This document shows positions 1 to 7,636 of a stretch of DNA of 23,693 nucleotides, piece after piece (position 1 is the first letter of the stretch; every line of letters begins with the position of its first letter). The DNA comes from a virus, in IMG/VR virus record IMGVR_UViG_3300038825_000561, positions 1 to 23,693 of that record. One strand, given 5' to 3'. Made by a program: the position numbers and the translations under genes. The notes beneath the pieces are model-generated. The model searched no databases, was not told the DNA's origin, and was given only the letters and a program-made list of their open reading frames with translations.

Positions 1-152
1 TATACGAAGAATGGTGATTCTTCAGGAGCCAATTCAGCAACTCGATCACTAAAATCGTATAACCGTCTTCTATCAGGAGCTTGACCTACACCTGCGCTAG
101 TTGCAGCAGCCGTAATATTACTAGAGAGTTTAGTTCCCTGTGTAATAGCCAT
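1..152 (-). CDS. Major capsid protein, N-terminal part (truncated by window edge)
   Basis: The reverse strand opens with ATG at 150-152, preceded by a strong GGAGG Shine-Dalgarno site at 161-165 with 8 nt spacing. About 50 residues are visible, beginning MAITQGTKLSSNITAAATSA and running on through a RRLYDFSDRVAEL segment and a PEESPFF segment. This start resembles the N-arm of major capsid proteins from many environmental tailed phages. The position supports it: it is the next gene after terminase, portal and an acidic scaffold-like protein, the standard head-gene order. The rest of the protein lies outside the window, so fold and family cannot be tested. An alternative would be another head protein such as a decoration protein, but the order makes the capsid protein more likely. 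Confidence 0.72.
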   Translation of the reverse strand, partial: MAITQGTKLSSNITAAATSAGVGQAPDRRRLYDFSDRVAELAPEESPFFV

Positions 153-177
153 TTAATAACCTCCGTTATTTTTTATT

Positions 178-1053
178 TTAAAGTAATCTTCCTGCGTTGC
201 CAGCTTTTAAAATTCTATCCCACGAAACATCTAACTCGCTTTTTACCTTAGGATCTCCTCCTTGTAAAACGCCAGCAGACATAGGGATTGATTGAGTCTC
301 TGTCACAGCTTGTAAATTTTCAGATGGTTGAGCATTAACACCTTTGTTATAATGCTGTCTATAAACATTGATTAATAATTCAACTGGCAATTGATCTCTT
401 GGAGTCATTGCGAAGTTAATAAATTCATCAATTTCATTATCATCTGCCATACCATACTTAGATTTTAACTCACCTTTTAAATTTTGCATAGCAACTTGAC
501 TTTGGATACCAGCCATCTGTTCAGAGACTGCTTCGTTAACCAAAGCCTTTTCCTTCTCTACTCGTAACTTGTACGAAGGAGAGTCGGGTTTATAATAGGC
601 TTCCCACGGGTCAAATGAGGCTTCGTCAACAGTATTATCTGTAGGCGAACTCGATGTATCACCACTAACAGGCTTATTCTGTAATTTATCTTGAAGAGCT
701 TGAACTACATCTGGTCTAGATTCTAGAACCTGCTGTAACTGCTTTAAAGGCTCAAGAGATTCAACTTGCTTTTCAAGCGAAGCGTAATCTGCTTTTTGCT
801 TATCATACATAGACTGAAACTTTCTAGTCTCTTGTTCCCAATCAGTTCCGTAATCAACTTGAGATTCGTCACCTTCAGCTACAATTTCAGTTGGTTTTTT
901 ATGACCTTGTTCATCGACTTCTTCTTTTACGTCTTGAGGACTTTCATCACTAACTATCTCTACGTCTGGCATCGATATTGACATTCCTTCATTATCTCTA
1001 GCCAGCCTATCCTCATAAGTCTGTTCTGTGCTTTGTGTTGCTTGGTCTTCCAT
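178..1053 (-). CDS. Probable capsid scaffolding protein
   Basis: This 291-residue protein is very acidic in its first 80 residues and then helical. A coiled-coil-like stretch lies around residues 78-130 (heptad-like runs of Leu, Gln, Lys and Glu), and there is a second charged helix around 165-205. No enzyme motif is visible. Acidic, coiled-coil proteins encoded between portal and major capsid protein are typically internal scaffolds that shape the procapsid and leave before or during packaging. The start ATG at 1053 has a purine-rich GGAAAGGAAAT just upstream. The gap to the capsid gene is 25 bp, so the two are probably co-transcribed. The call rests on position and composition, not on sequence similarity. 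A prohead protease is less likely because no Ser/His protease motif is seen. Confidence 0.65.
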   Translation of the reverse strand: MEDQATQSTEQTYEDRLARDNEGMSISMPDVEIVSDESPQDVKEEVDEQGHKKPTEIVAEGDESQVDYGTDWEQETRKFQSMYDKQKADYASLEKQVESLEPLKQLQQVLESRPDVVQALQDKLQNKPVSGDTSSSPTDNTVDEASFDPWEAYYKPDSPSYKLRVEKEKALVNEAVSEQMAGIQSQVAMQNLKGELKSKYGMADDNEIDEFINFAMTPRDQLPVELLINVYRQHYNKGVNAQPSENLQAVTETQSIPMSAGVLQGGDPKVKSELDVSWDRILKAGNAGRLL

Positions 1054-1132
1054 ATTTCCTTTCCGAATCTTCTTACTCCTTTATAAACCATACCTTTCGA
1101 TATTTTCCAGGTAAGACTTGACTCTAGTTTTG

Positions 1133-3145
1133 TTAACCTTCAACGCCTTCTTCGGCACCCACTATGCCTTCCTTAGTATTAGCGTACCTAGCTTGTAAAT
1201 CAGCTTTATCGATTACATTTTCCATCCGATTCAGATTTTTTCGTTCTTTATCTTTTATTTGATTAAGAGCGGAATCAAGATTTGTCTTGAATTTCTGAGT
1301 GATAGTTTGTTTTCTAGCATTTACTGCTTCACGTTCTGACGTTTGCAAATCACCACTTAGTTTCTTAACCTGTTCTTCAAGTTGTTGTATGTAACCCTGC
1401 ATCTGACTCATAGCACCTTTACGCTTTAATACACCTTCTTTGTCATAGATTTCTGATTTTTTCAGAACCTCGACATCGTCCACCAGACCCAACTTGTAAG
1501 CATCTAAATACATATTGTATTCAGCCATCTTATTAGACGGCAATGTTGAGCCTGATACTATTCTAATATCATGCTGACCTAAACTAATGTCATTATCAAT
1601 TGTTTGTAACTCATTCGTCTTATCGTCATAGAGCCTATTATTAATAGTAAACTCAGATATGTCATTATTAGGTTGCACGATTCTAAAAGTCTTTTTAAAG
1701 TTATAATGTCCTTTAGCAAAGTTATAAACTACTCTGCCAAGAATATCCAAACTTCCCTCTATATCCCTAAGTTTTGAGCGACCACGGCTTTCTCCCATCT
1801 CCTGTAAAAGATACGTTCCTCTAACTGTATCTGGAGCACCGCTTTTAAATCCCTGCATTAACTCGGATATACCAAAATTTAAATCTATATAAAACTCTAC
1901 CCTCGATATCAATCCATAAAACTCAGAAGCCAAAGGTTGTGGAGCTGGATAATGAGGTTCACCAAACTCTGGATTGTACTCAATAACAGCATTAGGGTTA
2001 GCCCAATCTCTCTCTAATTGACCTAAGTCGTCAACGCTTCCTTCTGGAACTAATAGCTTTAGACCAGCTGAGGCTTGTGCATGGCTTAATGTCAAAGAGA
2101 ATAATTTATTAATTAATCTCTGAGAATCTTTAACTTTAGTTACATCTGATTTTGGATATGGAGTATTAGTCCAAATGTTTGGGACTGGTATAATTGGATA
2201 TGTATCCGTATTGAGAACTTGCTCATATAATAAAACTTGTCCTACAGTTGCAACATGGTTGATCCTAGTCTGTAGAACCTCAACTGCCTCGATCAGTCCC
2301 GACTCGATTAAGTGTGAGTTTTCAGCCAATACTTTTTCAAAAGATTGTAAATCAACAATTTTTTCTTCTTGAGTTTCTTTATTGAATAATCTATAATAAG
2401 GAACTTTGATTTTAGAAAAGCGTTCAATCACTCTATATTTTTCATACCCTCCTCTATCATAATCCTTTACAACGTCTGGAGTAAATGATGAAGATGAGTT
2501 TTTCTTTTTAGATGCTGGATAGTCTTCTTCTTCTGTAGAACTATCAATACTATCTATAATTTCTTCAAGTTTAGGATATAATCCTAGCAATTGATCTTTT
2601 GTTAATATTGTGGAAAGAAGCATTGAAGATGCATCTGCATAGTATCTATCTCTAGATGCAGGATCAACATATACTCTAAAAGGATTTACGCTTGTTACTT
2701 TTACATCGCCTCTACCGAAGTCTGACTCCGTATCTACATATACATAAAAATAACCCAAACCAGAAACAGAGTAGTCATGAACCACTTGCTTAAAGTGAGT
2801 GTTACAATCTGAGATGTCCCAGACATATTCTAATATTGTTCTCCAAACATTTGAAAGCTTGTAGTCAGAATCTTCTCTGGCTACTGCTGAAAACTTAGGA
2901 TTTCTAGATGTTAATAATGATTTTAACTTATCGACCGCAGCATATACCCTGTCAATAATAAAATCACCTTGTCCAACGGATTGCAAAACCTCAGATTCTT
3001 CTGTTGAATAATGATTGCCAAGTGAAAAATCAATGGCATCCCTAGCTTCAACTTCCCAATTCGATCTTGCATCCCTCCACCTTCTCCAAAGTTCTCTGTT
3101 TTTTTGAGCTTCATCGTGCTCGGCAAAAGTTTCTACGTAATTAAT
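1133..3145 (-). CDS. Portal protein, probable ATT start
   Basis: The portal forms the dodecameric ring at the capsid vertex, through which terminase drives DNA and to which the tail attaches. The ORF encodes about 670 residues. The N-terminus has a P22/podovirus-like portal pattern: a Trp/Arg-rich WRRWRDARSNWE helix, an Asp-Phe-x-Leu-Gly motif, then GQGDFIIDRVYAAVDKLKSLL and NPKF. The C-terminal 120 residues form a charged coiled coil. The frame stays open from a TAG at 3164-3166, yet it has no ATG, GTG or TTG before a TTG at 2986. Starting at 2986 would remove the conserved N-terminal helix. AAGGAG at 3152-3157 lies six bases before ATT at 3143-3145, and a promoter lies just upstream, so ATT is my choice of start. 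A sequencing error is the main alternative. Confidence 0.82.
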   Translation of the reverse strand: MNYVETFAEHDEAQKNRELWRRWRDARSNWEVEARDAIDFSLGNHYSTEESEVLQSVGQGDFIIDRVYAAVDKLKSLLTSRNPKFSAVAREDSDYKLSNVWRTILEYVWDISDCNTHFKQVVHDYSVSGLGYFYVYVDTESDFGRGDVKVTSVNPFRVYVDPASRDRYYADASSMLLSTILTKDQLLGLYPKLEEIIDSIDSSTEEEDYPASKKKNSSSSFTPDVVKDYDRGGYEKYRVIERFSKIKVPYYRLFNKETQEEKIVDLQSFEKVLAENSHLIESGLIEAVEVLQTRINHVATVGQVLLYEQVLNTDTYPIIPVPNIWTNTPYPKSDVTKVKDSQRLINKLFSLTLSHAQASAGLKLLVPEGSVDDLGQLERDWANPNAVIEYNPEFGEPHYPAPQPLASEFYGLISRVEFYIDLNFGISELMQGFKSGAPDTVRGTYLLQEMGESRGRSKLRDIEGSLDILGRVVYNFAKGHYNFKKTFRIVQPNNDISEFTINNRLYDDKTNELQTIDNDISLGQHDIRIVSGSTLPSNKMAEYNMYLDAYKLGLVDDVEVLKKSEIYDKEGVLKRKGAMSQMQGYIQQLEEQVKKLSGDLQTSEREAVNARKQTITQKFKTNLDSALNQIKDKERKNLNRMENVIDKADLQARYANTKEGIVGAEEGVEG

Positions 3146-3174
3146 GGTAGGCTCCTTAGATATCTATGCTATAT

Positions 3175-3203
3175 AATATAGTATAAAAAGGTTAATAAGT
3201 CAA
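3175..3203 (-). promoter_or_regulatory. Sigma-70-type promoter for portal-scaffold-capsid genes
   Basis: On the reverse strand there is TTGACT (3198-3203), a 17-bp spacer and TATATT (3175-3180). Each box matches five of six bases of the sigma-70 consensus. The predicted transcription start is about 3168, giving a leader of roughly 23 nt that contains AAGGAG and then the proposed ATT start of the portal. The same boxes with the same spacing occur at 6285-6313 and 8261-8289, which argues against chance. Confidence 0.75.
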
Positions 3204-3211
3204 GTATTATT

Positions 3212-4732
3212 TTAAATTCTTTGTCCAGTTATCCAACTTCTAACTTTAGATTTTACTTTTTTAGCGATATCTGAATTTTCCTGTACATTAAAATCTTTAG
3301 ATTCAAAGCTTTTACTTATTGGAGATCTTGCATTTGTAACCGAATACCAAAGACCATCAAGTAAGTCATCATTCTTTCCTTTTGGAAAATGAAACATTTC
3401 ATCAATTATTTCTTGATGATGTTTTTTTATATATAATTTACCTCTATTAACAAGAGGGCAAAGAGTAGATTCCAACCTATCTTCTTTTTTTATTCCATGT
3501 GGAGGTCTAACTCCTCTTGCAAGTCCTGGTGCCATCTTTCTATCAATTCCACTCATTTGATTCACAGAGTCTTTAATAATTCCTTGCGCTCCTACGTGCT
3601 CTACGTTTACTCTCCTTATAGGAGAGTAAAGCCTAGCAAGCTCAAATATCTTCTTTGGCATCTCATACAAAGGTAGGTGTTCGTGATAATAATCAATCAC
3701 ATAAAAATTCTTTTCGCTATCAACAGCAGTAACCATTATAACTTGATAATCATTGTTAGCATTAGACTCGTAAGCTAAGTCTACTCCCATATAAATATTT
3801 ACAGGAATAATTGTATCGCCATTTTTTAAATAAGCTTGGTTCGCATTACTGACTAACTCATAATCATGTTTTTGTATTTTATCTATTTTAAATTTTGCAG
3901 TTGCCAAGTCTCTAGCATCATTCATGTACTCTTGTGCAAACTTATGTAATTGACCTACGTTTTCATAATCTTTTCTTATTTGATTTATTTTTTCTTTTGA
4001 AAAGTAAGAAGCCCACAATGGATTACCGTCTTCTAATACTCTGTGAAATATTACATCCCAAGTATATGATTCCTTTTTTTCTTTTGCTTCTAAGTATCCG
4101 TCGTATATAGCTTGCAATGCAGAATCGTAATGGACTATTGTTCCAATCAGCCAAATAGCTCCTTCGTTTCCTTTTGATTCTTCAAGAGATGGATATACTG
4201 TTGACATGAGCCACTCTTTAATTTCTCTACGTCTGTCTGGAGTTTTAGTATTTAACTCAGATTCAAAGTCATCAAGAATAATTTTTGTATATCTTGTTCC
4301 AAGTTCAGATCTACCACGAAGCCTCTGACTAGTTCCTTTAGCTATTATTCTATCTCCTCTGCTAGTTGTTATTTCTTTCTCAGTCCACTTATCTCCAACT
4401 AAATCTCCAAAGTAATAATTTAAAGCATTGTTATATTCAATATGATTTTTAATATATTTTAGATGGTCTACTGCTTGCCCTTGCTCTTCTGAAACCCATG
4501 CTGCAAATTCTTTTTTCCCTTTGGGATTAAAATATATCTTATGCATCAATGCTGCCTTAGCCATCGTAGATTTAGAATGACCACGAGGCAATACAATACA
4601 TAGTTTTCTAATATCAGAATCTAAAAGCTTCTTACCAACTTCATAATGAAATGGAGCAGGAGATGACTTCATAAAATCTTCTGGCAAAAATAGCTGTCCG
4701 AAAGCAATTAGATCTTGAGATGCTAATCCCAA
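3212..4732 (-). CDS. terL: Terminase large subunit (packaging ATPase/nuclease)
   Basis: TerL hydrolyses ATP to pump DNA through the portal and cuts concatemers. Numbering from the TTG at 4732 (506 residues), the ATPase domain has a Walker A-like loop PRGHSKST at 49-56 and a Walker B stretch IILDDFESE at 151-159. The RNase H-fold nuclease domain has an acidic motif MGVDLAYES near 315-323 and a late acidic motif NDDLLDG at 454-460. Length is normal for the family. The start is uncertain. The frame stays open upstream to a TAA at 4802-4804, through a residue run (QKEKDRVLGLASQDLIAFG) that looks like part of the protein, so initiation may lie farther upstream at a non-ATG codon after the GGAG at 4794-4797. 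The gene follows the GGCT-like gene and precedes portal. Confidence 0.93.
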   Translation of the reverse strand: MGLASQDLIAFGQLFLPEDFMKSSPAPFHYEVGKKLLDSDIRKLCIVLPRGHSKSTMAKAALMHKIYFNPKGKKEFAAWVSEEQGQAVDHLKYIKNHIEYNNALNYYFGDLVGDKWTEKEITTSRGDRIIAKGTSQRLRGRSELGTRYTKIILDDFESELNTKTPDRRREIKEWLMSTVYPSLEESKGNEGAIWLIGTIVHYDSALQAIYDGYLEAKEKKESYTWDVIFHRVLEDGNPLWASYFSKEKINQIRKDYENVGQLHKFAQEYMNDARDLATAKFKIDKIQKHDYELVSNANQAYLKNGDTIIPVNIYMGVDLAYESNANNDYQVIMVTAVDSEKNFYVIDYYHEHLPLYEMPKKIFELARLYSPIRRVNVEHVGAQGIIKDSVNQMSGIDRKMAPGLARGVRPPHGIKKEDRLESTLCPLVNRGKLYIKKHHQEIIDEMFHFPKGKNDDLLDGLWYSVTNARSPISKSFESKDFNVQENSDIAKKVKSKVRSWITGQRI

Positions 4733-4775
4733 TACTCTATCTTTTTCTTTTTGCTTATCTGAGTTTATATTAAAA

Positions 4776-5120
4776 TTATCTATTGTACCAATCTCCGCTT
4801 TTTATCTCTGTAAACATACTACTTCTTTGAAGTAATTCATCTCCAGCAACATAAATCCATACATTCTCTGTATCTCCGTCATCCATCTTAACTTCCGCTT
4901 TTACTCGTCTATACAATCCAGAAGCCACACCCTCATATATATCATATCTTTTTATATCATCTTCTGTAACATCATGAACCTCAACAACAGTTCCCTTGCC
5001 TTTTTTATTTTGTATAACAGCTGGAAATTGCTTATGACCTGGATATACAAGTGAAGAGTTTTCTAAAACACCTGTGTTTTTATTTCCACTCCTTAATGTT
5101 CCATATACAGCTAATTTCAT
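4776..5120 (-). CDS. Gamma-glutamylcyclotransferase-like (AIG2/GGCT fold) protein
   Basis: This 114-residue protein has the signature of the AIG2-like GGCT superfamily: YGTLRSG at 6-12, which forms the glycine-rich substrate-binding loop, and YEG at 62-64, where the Glu is the usual catalytic acid/base, followed by a LYRR strand. Family members cleave gamma-glutamyl amides or gamma-glutamyl-amine bonds, releasing 5-oxoproline and a free amine. Start and stop codons overlap with the upstream 74-residue gene (ATGA), so the two are translationally coupled, and TerL follows. It is unexpected inside a packaging operon. The same genome encodes a class II glutamine amidotransferase and an amidoligase on the other strand, a set associated with the GGCT fold in comparative genomics. 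The substrate is unknown. Confidence 0.85.
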   Translation of the reverse strand: MKLAVYGTLRSGNKNTGVLENSSLVYPGHKQFPAVIQNKKGKGTVVEVHDVTEDDIKRYDIYEGVASGLYRRVKAEVKMDDGDTENVWIYVAGDELLQRSSMFTEIKSGDWYNR

Positions 5121-5341
5121 TTTTTTGTTTTTGCTTTAGGCTTTGCTTTCTTTTTTCTTAAATCAAATTTTATATTACCTATACTAAAGTTTGAAGGATA
5201 ATCTCTTTCTCCAATAACTTGCAACGTAAAAGCATCAAAAGATTCTTTATTTATAAAATAACGAGATATATATTCTTTTATTACTTCATCTTTTAAATCA
5301 TCATGTACTTCTACTTCTAGATCAAAATTAACTTTTTTCAT
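5117..5341 (-). CDS. Small hypothetical protein with Lys-rich tail
   Basis: I do not recognise this 74-residue protein. The first 60 residues are mixed alpha/beta in character, with alternating hydrophobic strands (VNFDLEVEV near the start, FTLQVIGE in the middle, IGNIKFDL late). The last 13 residues are a basic Lys/Ala/Pro tail that could contact nucleic acid. Its ATG overlaps the stop of the upstream zinc-finger gene (TAATG), and its TGA overlaps the ATG of the GGCT-like gene, so it is embedded in a translationally coupled run between TerS and TerL. It could be a small packaging accessory factor, but only position suggests this. Confidence 0.7.
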   Translation of the reverse strand: MKKVNFDLEVEVHDDLKDEVIKEYISRYFINKESFDAFTLQVIGERDYPSNFSIGNIKFDLRKKKAKPKAKTKK

Positions 5342-5547
5342 TAAGATATTCCTATTATGTTTGGTATTCCTAAGTGTTCAAATCCTAGTTCGTGATTATA
5401 TATTGTCATACATTCAACGCACTGTGCATAGTATTGATTTGTATCAATATCTCTGATGACAACATAATTGCCATCCAATGGAATGTTACAAAGCTTACAG
5501 TCTTTAGACCTCAACTTCTCTTTCAGCCGACGCAAGTTTCTTGACAT
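5341..5547 (-). CDS. Small zinc-finger protein
   Basis: Start chosen at 5547, where GGAGGAGG (5550-5557) sits directly upstream, giving 68 residues; an ATG at 5565 has no comparable ribosome binding site. The protein begins with a basic helix (RNLRRLKEKLRSK), then CKLC, a central beta-rich segment, and CVEC, so two CxxC pairs could bind one zinc ion. It overlaps the end of the TerS-like gene by 44 nt in another frame, and its stop overlaps the next start. A basic helix plus zinc knuckle next to terminase genes would suit DNA binding or recruitment of HNH-like partners, but no catalytic His/Asn pattern of an HNH nuclease is seen. The function is unknown. Confidence 0.72.
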   Translation of the reverse strand: MSRNLRRLKEKLRSKDCKLCNIPLDGNYVVIRDIDTNQYYAQCVECMTIYNHELGFEHLGIPNIIGIS

Positions 5548-6268
5548 TTCCTCCTCCAATAGCATCTAATTGTTCTTTGGTAAACCCTTGAAAGACAGCA
5601 ACAGACTCTTGCCTTTTTTCTGTATCCATCATTCCACTTATTTGCATTAATGTTTTTAAAGCCTGTATCTTATCTCTATCTTGAGAATCTTCTTTATCAA
5701 TAACGTGTCTCATTTGCTCTAATAGATATAAAGGAGTTATCTCAGCAGCGCTTAATACCTTATCTATTTCTTCTCTAATCATTGTTTGAATCCGTTTAGC
5801 CTTCATCAGTATCTTGGCTTGACCTTCAGCGTAAGGTCTGTTATTTGTAGGAAATGCTTTTACAAAAGCATCTATTAAGTTTTCACCTTTTGCTACGTAT
5901 TGAGCAAAAAGAAACTCTCTTTGTGTGGTGTTCTTTTTATTAACTTTATGATCGTATGCACTTTTATCAAGCAAACCAAATGAATAAAGATTTTTTCTTG
6001 GTTTACCTTCAATTTTTACACCATCAGCGCAAATAAAAGTTCCGAGAGCAACCCTAACATAATAGTTAGTTACTTTATCTTTTGCTTTATTAAGCATCTT
6101 CCCACGTTTCAGCACTTGACAAACTTGACCATCGTCTGAAACTACCCAGCTACCTTCGGTGCCTTTCCTCCAATTATCAACTACCTCAAGGTCAGGGTTT
6201 CTCTCTTTGAACTCTTCTTTACTACTATAAATCGGATGATTTATTTTATTAATTTTTCTAAAAATCAT
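5504..6268 (-). CDS. terS: Terminase small subunit-like protein with N-terminal extension
   Basis: Residues about 113-215 of this 254-residue protein look like a terminase small subunit: TTQREFLFAQYVAKGENLIDA followed by AFPTNNRPYAEGQAKILMKA and then IQTMIREEI, the helix-turn-helix plus oligomerisation pattern of Terminase_2-type TerS. TerS recognises the packaging site and loads TerL. The first 110 residues are a separate region containing a VVSDDGQVCQVLKRGKM beta-rich motif, which resembles small domains used for DNA or protein contacts and is longer than in standard TerS. The gene is first after its own promoter (6285-6313), and TerL lies three genes downstream. A general phage DNA-binding protein is the alternative. 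Confidence 0.75.
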   Translation of the reverse strand: MIFRKINKINHPIYSSKEEFKERNPDLEVVDNWRKGTEGSWVVSDDGQVCQVLKRGKMLNKAKDKVTNYYVRVALGTFICADGVKIEGKPRKNLYSFGLLDKSAYDHKVNKKNTTQREFLFAQYVAKGENLIDAFVKAFPTNNRPYAEGQAKILMKAKRIQTMIREEIDKVLSAAEITPLYLLEQMRHVIDKEDSQDRDKIQALKTLMQISGMMDTEKRQESVAVFQGFTKEQLDAIGGGNVKKLASAEREVEV

Positions 6269-6284
6269 TTATAGCCTTACTACT

Positions 6285-6313
6285 AATATAATGGAAAATG
6301 ACATAAAAGTCAA
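6285..6313 (-). promoter_or_regulatory. Sigma-70-type promoter for terminase operon
   Basis: The reverse strand carries TTGACT (6308-6313), a 17-bp spacer and TATATT (6285-6290), identical in boxes and spacing to the promoters at 3175-3203 and 8261-8289. The expected transcript start is near 6278, only about 10 nt before the ATG at 6268, so the leader is very short and holds just an AAGG-like element at its edge. Confidence 0.72.
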
Positions 6314-6314
6314 G

Positions 6315-7289
6315 TTATCTTGCAACTGACCTCTTAGAAACTTCTCTACTAGCCTGGTTTTCTTTACTTCTAATGTATGGAGAATTACATCCACCACAAA
6401 CATATAAATTAAACTTACTGGTTCCAGTATAGTAAAACTTTCCAGTCTCTTTTAATGATTTACTTCCACATACAGTGCAAGCGTCTTCATCCATCATTAC
6501 AGCTATATTAGGATGCGATCTCATATAAGGTCTTAGTTTTAAATATAATTGCTCTAGACCTATAACATCATGCTTATTATACTTAAGCATTCTATCTAAA
6601 GCTTTTTTATCTCCACGCATACAATCAACCCACAATTGAAAGTCAGTACTTAACTTTTGTTCTATCTTTAAAAATTTAGTTAAGAAGTCTTGTTTGTTAG
6701 ATGAGAAAGAAAATTCTCTTCTAGCTGCTTTTAACGTATCAATTGTTTTAAATGGTAACGGAGCATTTAATCCATTTGCAATAAACCTAGTACTCAACTT
6801 AGGTAAATCAAATCTATCTCCGTTATGTGCTATAACAATATCAGCTTTATCCAACAATTTCCAAACAGAACTTACAATTCTTTTATCTTCTCTATTCTTT
6901 GCCTCGGCTGGAGTTATAACATCGCTCAAGACGTTATCGTCATACAGCCATTTAGCAGACCAACTAATAAGATGCCAGTCCATAAGTACGTTATTGTCGG
7001 TTTTCATTATTGTATTATGACCAACGTATTGTTTTCCAAGACTCCAGACCCACACACCCATAGGGGTAGTCTCAATATCTACTATCAATACCTTAGGTAG
7101 TTTATATACATCTAAATTACCGTAAGCCTTTTTACAGCCTAGGTTTTCAATCTTTCTAGTTACAGCCTTGAAACTTCTTTTATATCCAGCTTTTTCCAGG
7201 TCGTCCTGAATATCGCGTCTTGTTTTATGATTTCGTTCATAAGATCTTACAATGTCGATTTCTTCTGAAGTCCATTTTTTTAAATTCAT
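6315..7289 (-). CDS. DnaQ/YprB-like 3'-5' exonuclease with HTH and zinc ribbon
   Basis: This 324-residue protein has three parts. Residues 1-52 form a SANT/Myb-like helix-turn-helix (WTSEEIDIVRSYERNH, then SFKAVTRKIENLG). Residues 65-255 form an RNase H-fold exonuclease: DIET at 71-74 is Exo I, HNGDRFD at 155-161 is Exo II, and YNKHD at 237-241 is Exo III, giving a complete DEDD-type site closest to the YprB/RNase_H_2 group. Residues 271-301 form a zinc ribbon (CTVC and CGGC). It could act as a proofreading-type or repair exonuclease, but no polymerase domain follows. It is transcribed with the packaging strand rather than with the replication genes, which is unusual. Whether the substrate is DNA or RNA cannot be told. 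Confidence 0.85.
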   Translation of the reverse strand: MNLKKWTSEEIDIVRSYERNHKTRRDIQDDLEKAGYKRSFKAVTRKIENLGCKKAYGNLDVYKLPKVLIVDIETTPMGVWVWSLGKQYVGHNTIMKTDNNVLMDWHLISWSAKWLYDDNVLSDVITPAEAKNREDKRIVSSVWKLLDKADIVIAHNGDRFDLPKLSTRFIANGLNAPLPFKTIDTLKAARREFSFSSNKQDFLTKFLKIEQKLSTDFQLWVDCMRGDKKALDRMLKYNKHDVIGLEQLYLKLRPYMRSHPNIAVMMDEDACTVCGSKSLKETGKFYYTGTSKFNLYVCGGCNSPYIRSKENQASREVSKRSVAR

Positions 7290-7375
7290 TTTTTATTCCG
7301 ATTAGTTAGTAGTTTTATAAATAACTTTATTAGCCTAGCTTCTATTCTTAAACAAAAACTTCTTACTTTCCTCAT
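7286..7375 (-). CDS. Possible 29-residue basic peptide
   Basis: A tiny ORF fills the gap between two genes exactly. Its ATG (7373-7375) overlaps the stop of the upstream 86-residue gene as TAATG, and its TGA (7286-7288) overlaps the ATG of the exonuclease gene as ATGA. An AGGG lies four bases before the ATG. The product is basic and amphipathic, starting MRKVRSFCLRIEARLIKLF, with hydrophobics spaced as in a membrane-active or protein-binding helix. The start and stop overlaps on both sides are the main evidence; without homologs it could be a leftover coupling ORF whose translation, not product, matters. Confidence 0.4.
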   Translation of the reverse strand: MRKVRSFCLRIEARLIKLFIKLLTNRNKK

Positions 7376-7635
7376 TAGTCCCTATTCCTACGTTGCCTTC
7401 TTTTTCGCCCTGAAAGCTCTTTTTTTTGAACTTCCGTAATCCATTGTTCAAAATGTCTAGATAATGGATATTTCTTTTTATTATCACACCCTAAGCTTCC
7501 ATCATTATGAATAAATCGTACACTTCCTTCATAGTCCCAAACCATCATAATATTGTGATAATCTTTTGTAAATGGTTTATTACAAGTATCACAATACATT
7601 TTTAATACACCATTTTTATTTTCTATTAATTTCAA
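7375..7635 (-). CDS. Small Cys/His zinc-binding protein, TTG start
   Basis: I do not recognise the family of this 86-residue protein. It has CDTC near residue 15, then two beta-rich segments, a HNDGSLGCD stretch with a third Cys, and a very basic C-terminus (GRKRRQRRNRD). This suggests a small zinc-stabilised domain with a nucleic acid-binding tail. The start is a TTG at 7633-7635, supported by GGGGA a few bases upstream, just past the stop of the preceding gene. The first in-frame ATG, 12 codons later, has no SD. It lies one base downstream of the Nmad1-like gene. Confidence 0.7.
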   Translation of the reverse strand: MKLIENKNGVLKMYCDTCNKPFTKDYHNIMMVWDYEGSVRFIHNDGSLGCDNKKKYPLSRHFEQWITEVQKKELSGRKRRQRRNRD

Positions 7636-7636
7636 T

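Noticed and set aside
766-981. 71-residue rightward ORF inside the scaffold gene
   Set aside because: It is a Phe/Leu-rich shadow of the acidic scaffold sequence without an SD.
2923-3126. 67-residue leftward ORF with ATG in the gap upstream of the portal
   Set aside because: It is a different frame lying over the true portal N-terminus. Its product has no coherent fold, and the portal frame carries the conserved Trp/Arg helix and GQGDF segment.
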